From: Rufibacter hautae
Lineage (GTDB): Bacteria; Bacteroidota; Bacteroidia; Cytophagales; Hymenobacteraceae
Assembly (NCBI RefSeq): GCF_008271695.1
Contig: NZ_VKKY01000001.1
Span: 2,102,589-2,166,588 of the forward strand
Direction of reading: 5' to 3'
Length of the DNA stretch: 64,000 bases
Below the pieces are notes generated by a model. It was not told the DNA's origin, did no database searches, and was given only the letters and a program-made list of their open reading frames with translations. The translations under genes were made by a program, and so were the position numbers. Below are positions 61,786-64,000 of the stretch, one piece after another (position 1 is the stretch's first letter; each line of letters starts with the position of its first letter).

Positions 61786-63168
61786 TTAGAGGTTTTTGCG
61801 TTGTTTTCGCCACATCTCATTGAAAGAAAGCGGAGCGGCCACCAGCGGTTCGCGCCGTTTGCTCCAGGTTTCTTTCTGCACGTGGCCCAGCACAAAGTTC
61901 TTCACTGAGGCCGGGGCCAAATTCAGGAGCCGGCGGCTCTGCATGCCCTTCGCCCAGAAACGGAACGCCAGCTTCTCGTTCTTGTCCACCAGTCCTTCGT
62001 CTACGCTTTGTTTGCGGTTGAGCAGCAGAAGGTTGTGCAGGTTGATCTTTACCGGGCACACGCTGGTGCAGGCGCCGCACAAAGAACTGGCGTAGCTCAG
62101 GTGCTTGTGCTCCTCCATGCCCGCCAGGTGCGGCGTGATCACTGAGCCAATAGGGCCGCTGTACGTGGTCTCGTAGGTATGGCCCCCGATGTTCTTGTAT
62201 ACCGGGCACACGTTGAGGCAAGCTCCGCACCGGATGCAGTTTAAGGCCTCGCGCTGGTCTGGCTGGGCCAAGAGGTTCGTGCGGCCATTGTCCAGCAGCA
62301 CCACGTACATCTCCTCAGGTCCGTCTTTCTCGGTGGGTTGGCGCGGTCCGGTGAGAATGGTGTTGTAGATGGTAATGTTCTGCCCCGTGCCGCTGGTGCT
62401 GAGCAAAGGCCAGAACAGGTCCAAATCCAGCATGGACGGAATCAGCTTCTCAATGCCCACAATGGCGATGTGCGTCTTCGGGAAGGTGGTAGAAAGGCGG
62501 GCGTTGCCTTCGTTCTCGGTCACGGCAATGCCGCCTATGTCCGCGATCAGGAAATTGGCCCCACTGATACCTACCTCAGCCTGGGTGTATTTTTCGCGCA
62601 GCAGTTTGCGGGCCGTGAGGACCAGCTGCTGGGCGTCATCGGTGGGTGGAATGCCCAGTTTCTTGGTGAACAGCTGCGAGATGTCTTTCTTAGACATGTG
62701 CATGGCTGGCGTCACAATGTGATACGGGCGCTGCCCGGCCAACTGCACAATGTATTCGCCCAGGTCGGTCTCCACGGTCTCCACACCGTTCTTCTCCAGG
62801 AAATCGTTCAGGTGGATTTCCTCGGTGCTCATGGACTTGGACTTCACCACCGATTTGGCGCGCTTGCGCTTCATGATAGCCCCAATCTCGCGCAGAGCTT
62901 CCTCGGCGTTCTGGGCCCAGATCACTTTCCCGCCCCGTTTGGTGAAATTGTTCTCAAACTCCACCAGGTACTTGTCCAGGTTGTTGATGGTCTGGGTTTT
63001 GAGGAAGGATGCCCGTTCGCGCGCCAGCTCATGGTGCTCGTAGGCCATCATGCCGTTCTGCACAGCGGCGTTGTACTTACCTATGTTGAAGCGGATCTTC
63101 TGCCGATGCTCCAGGTCAAACGCCTTGTTCTCTGAATCCTGCAGAAACTGCTTTAATTTTATGCTCAA
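61786..63168 (-). CDS. lutB: LutB-type iron-sulfur protein of L-lactate oxidation
   Basis: LutB is the [4Fe-4S] subunit of the LutABC L-lactate dehydrogenase complex. The 460-residue product has an N-terminal LUD domain (about 60-300; VKSKSMSTEEIHLNDFLEKN, GISGANFLIADIGGIAVTE) and two ferredoxin-type clusters: CIRCGACLNVCP with C311, C314, C317 and C321, and SSLCGACTSVCPVKI. LutA and LutC are not adjacent in the visible sequence: the next gene upstream on this strand is an M28 peptidase. LutA and LutC must therefore lie elsewhere, or the protein works with another oxidoreductase. Confidence 0.92.
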   Translation of the reverse strand: MSIKLKQFLQDSENKAFDLEHRQKIRFNIGKYNAAVQNGMMAYEHHELARERASFLKTQTINNLDKYLVEFENNFTKRGGKVIWAQNAEEALREIGAIMKRKRAKSVVKSKSMSTEEIHLNDFLEKNGVETVETDLGEYIVQLAGQRPYHIVTPAMHMSKKDISQLFTKKLGIPPTDDAQQLVLTARKLLREKYTQAEVGISGANFLIADIGGIAVTENEGNARLSTTFPKTHIAIVGIEKLIPSMLDLDLFWPLLSTSGTGQNITIYNTILTGPRQPTEKDGPEEMYVVLLDNGRTNLLAQPDQREALNCIRCGACLNVCPVYKNIGGHTYETTYSGPIGSVITPHLAGMEEHKHLSYASSLCGACTSVCPVKINLHNLLLLNRKQSVDEGLVDKNEKLAFRFWAKGMQSRRLLNLAPASVKNFVLGHVQKETWSKRREPLVAAPLSFNEMWRKQRKNL

Positions 63169-63235
63169 GTTATTTTCTCCTGTAATTACTTTTCGGCGCC
63201 AGCGTCTGCCGGGGCTATCATCAACTATACTTCTC

Positions 63236-63275
63236 CATTTTAAGCCTGGTTTTTAGAAAACAGGCCCAAAGCAGG
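63236..63275. repeat. Dispersed palindromic repeat R22
   Basis: CATTTTAAGCCTGGTTTTTAG is followed by AAAACAGGCCCAAAGCAGG. The right half GAAAACAGGCC keeps the consensus. It lies about 68 bp upstream of the lutB start. Confidence 0.7.
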
Positions 63276-63348
63276 GCACTCATTGCTGCAATGTCCTGTA
63301 AAAGAAGGGGTCAAGCTACAAAAATAACGGCGAAAGGGCCAATAAGAT

Positions 63349-63400
63349 ATATGTAAACAGAAAAAGGAGGGCAGTTGCCCTCCTTTTTCTGTTTACATAT
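63349..63400. terminator. Very long perfect hairpin terminator
   Basis: ATATGTAAACAG-AAAAAGGAGGGCA pairs over 25 bp with the following sequence around a minimal loop. It lies about 86 bp past the stop of the minus-strand M28 peptidase and ends that transcript; the A/T tracts inside the stem let it work both ways. The left boundary may be off by one or two bases. Confidence 0.8.
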
Positions 63401-63472
63401 GAGTTCTGAGTCTTGAGTTCTGAGTTCAGAGTCATTTTCAACTCAGGACTCAGAACTCAGAACTCAGGACTG
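63401..63472. repeat. Short direct and inverted repeats of AGTTCTGAGT type
   Basis: GAGTTCTGAGT occurs twice on the left (63401-63430), and ACTCAGAACTCAG with ACTCAGGACT occurs on the right (63440-63472), giving tandem and inverted copies of one 10-11-nt unit. No coding potential is seen. Confidence 0.6.
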
Positions 63473-63485
63473 AAATAAGCTCCGC

Positions 63486-64000
63486 TTATTTCTTATTGCT
63501 GTCCACTTTGATGCGCTCGGTGCGGTTGGCCAAGTCCCAGGCGGTGTAAAACACCAGGCGGGCTACTTTCTCGGCGGACTGGAAGTTGATCTTGTCCACG
63601 TCATCAGTTGGCTGGTGGTAATCTTCGTGCACCCCGTTAAAGTAGAAGGCAATCGGAATGTTGTGCTTCGCGAAGTTGTAGTGGTCTGAACGGTAGTAGA
63701 ACCGGTTTGGGTCGTTCGGGTCGTTGAAGGTATAGTCCAGATCGATGTTGGAATACGTTTTATTGGCGTTTTCTGAAATCGCGTGCAATTCTGAGGAAAG
63801 CTTGTCTGAGCCGATCACGTAGATGTAATCGCCTTTGCCTTCGTGCTCTTTATCGGTGCGCCCGATCATGTCGATGTTCAGGTCCGCCACGGTGTTTTCC
63901 AGCGGGAACACGGGATGGTCGGTGTAGTACTCAGAACCCAGCAGACCTTTCTCCTCGGCGGTTACGGTCAGGAACAGGATGCTGCGGCGTGGACCATGGC
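63486..64000 (-). CDS. M28-family zinc aminopeptidase (C-terminal part)
   Basis: The frame runs off the right edge, leaving about 171 codons of the C-terminal half. It begins HGPRRSILFLTVTAEEKGLL with the catalytic Glu and metal-binding Glu (AEE), then GSEYYTDHPVFPLENTVA, NIDMIGRTD with the metal-binding Asp, and RSDHYNFAKHNIPIAFYFNG, DYHQPTDDVDKINF with the His ligand. This is the M28 peptidase pattern, a co-catalytic two-zinc site. Such proteins are usually exported in Bacteroidota, but the N terminus is outside the window. Internal GTG or ATG codons are not the true start. Confidence 0.92.
   Translation of the reverse strand, partial: HGPRRSILFLTVTAEEKGLLGSEYYTDHPVFPLENTVADLNIDMIGRTDKEHEGKGDYIYVIGSDKLSSELHAISENANKTYSNIDLDYTFNDPNDPNRFYYRSDHYNFAKHNIPIAFYFNGVHEDYHQPTDDVDKINFQSAEKVARLVFYTAWDLANRTERIKVDSNKK

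Noticed and set aside
62338-63135. Plus-strand open frame of 265 codons opposite lutB
   Set aside because: It is a shadow: composition is that of a reversed coding strand and lutB is intact on the other strand.

Overview
The window looks like chromosomal DNA of a gliding or T9SS-bearing Bacteroidota, most likely order Cytophagales, family Hymenobacteraceae (a Rufibacter- or Nibribacter-like genome). This is inferred from gene content, not from any marker comparison. The supporting features are a porP-gldK-gldL-gldM-gldN cluster, a PorW/SprE lipoprotein, a DUF4271 gene beside hemD, an ATP synthase operon without atpD/atpC, start sites that mostly lack a Shine-Dalgarno sequence, and several promoter boxes of the Bacteroidota type (TTG, about 19 bases, then TAnnTTTG). 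No tRNA, rRNA, transposase, prophage gene or CRISPR array was found.

Layout. 1-402: 5' part of a SpoU-type RNA methyltransferase. 0.5-9.7 kb: a self-contained efflux module (HlyD-like adaptor, TolC-like outer-membrane protein, ABC ATPase, two MacB/FtsX-like permeases) followed by its probable NtrC-type sigma-54 activator and histidine kinase. A sigma-54-like promoter and a palindromic site lie ahead of the adaptor gene. 10-15.6 kb: housekeeping and exported proteins (TPR-HExxH metallopeptidase, DUF72, RlpA, MORN-like protein, YraN). 15.7-25.9 kb: one co-directional run of lipB, an unknown gene, a WecA-like transferase, DUF4271, hemD, porP and gldKLMN. 26.3-33 kb: the opposite-strand block uvrC, class A PBP and porW/sprE. 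33.3-39.2 kb: the ATP synthase operon. 39.4-45.9 kb: PafA-like phosphatase, pyrophosphatase, UbiA-like prenyltransferase, NAD(P)HX repair enzyme, PAP2 phosphatase and a GspG-like protein. 45.9-47.1 kb: gene-free. 47.1-56.9 kb: mixed metabolic and membrane genes. 56.4-61.3 kb: an AsnC-type regulator divergent from an archaeal-type asparagine synthetase, then a fused phosphoserine phosphatase/phosphoglycerate dehydrogenase and a SerC-like aminotransferase that together could perform all three steps of serine synthesis. The right edge holds lutB and the C-terminal half of an M28 peptidase.

The most striking structure not explained by genes is a family of at least 22 dispersed imperfect palindromes of about 40 bp, numbered R1-R22. 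They share the core GGCTGTTTTC-nn-GAAAACAGSC, flanked by GTTTTAG and CTAAAAC. They sit only between genes, usually just after a stop codon or just before a start codon. Three other inverted-repeat elements of different sequence (3483-3625, 9802-9863, 51027-51106) lie in the same intergenic niche. I do not know a published description of the R family. It is the best candidate here for something undescribed, but its function is not visible from this window.
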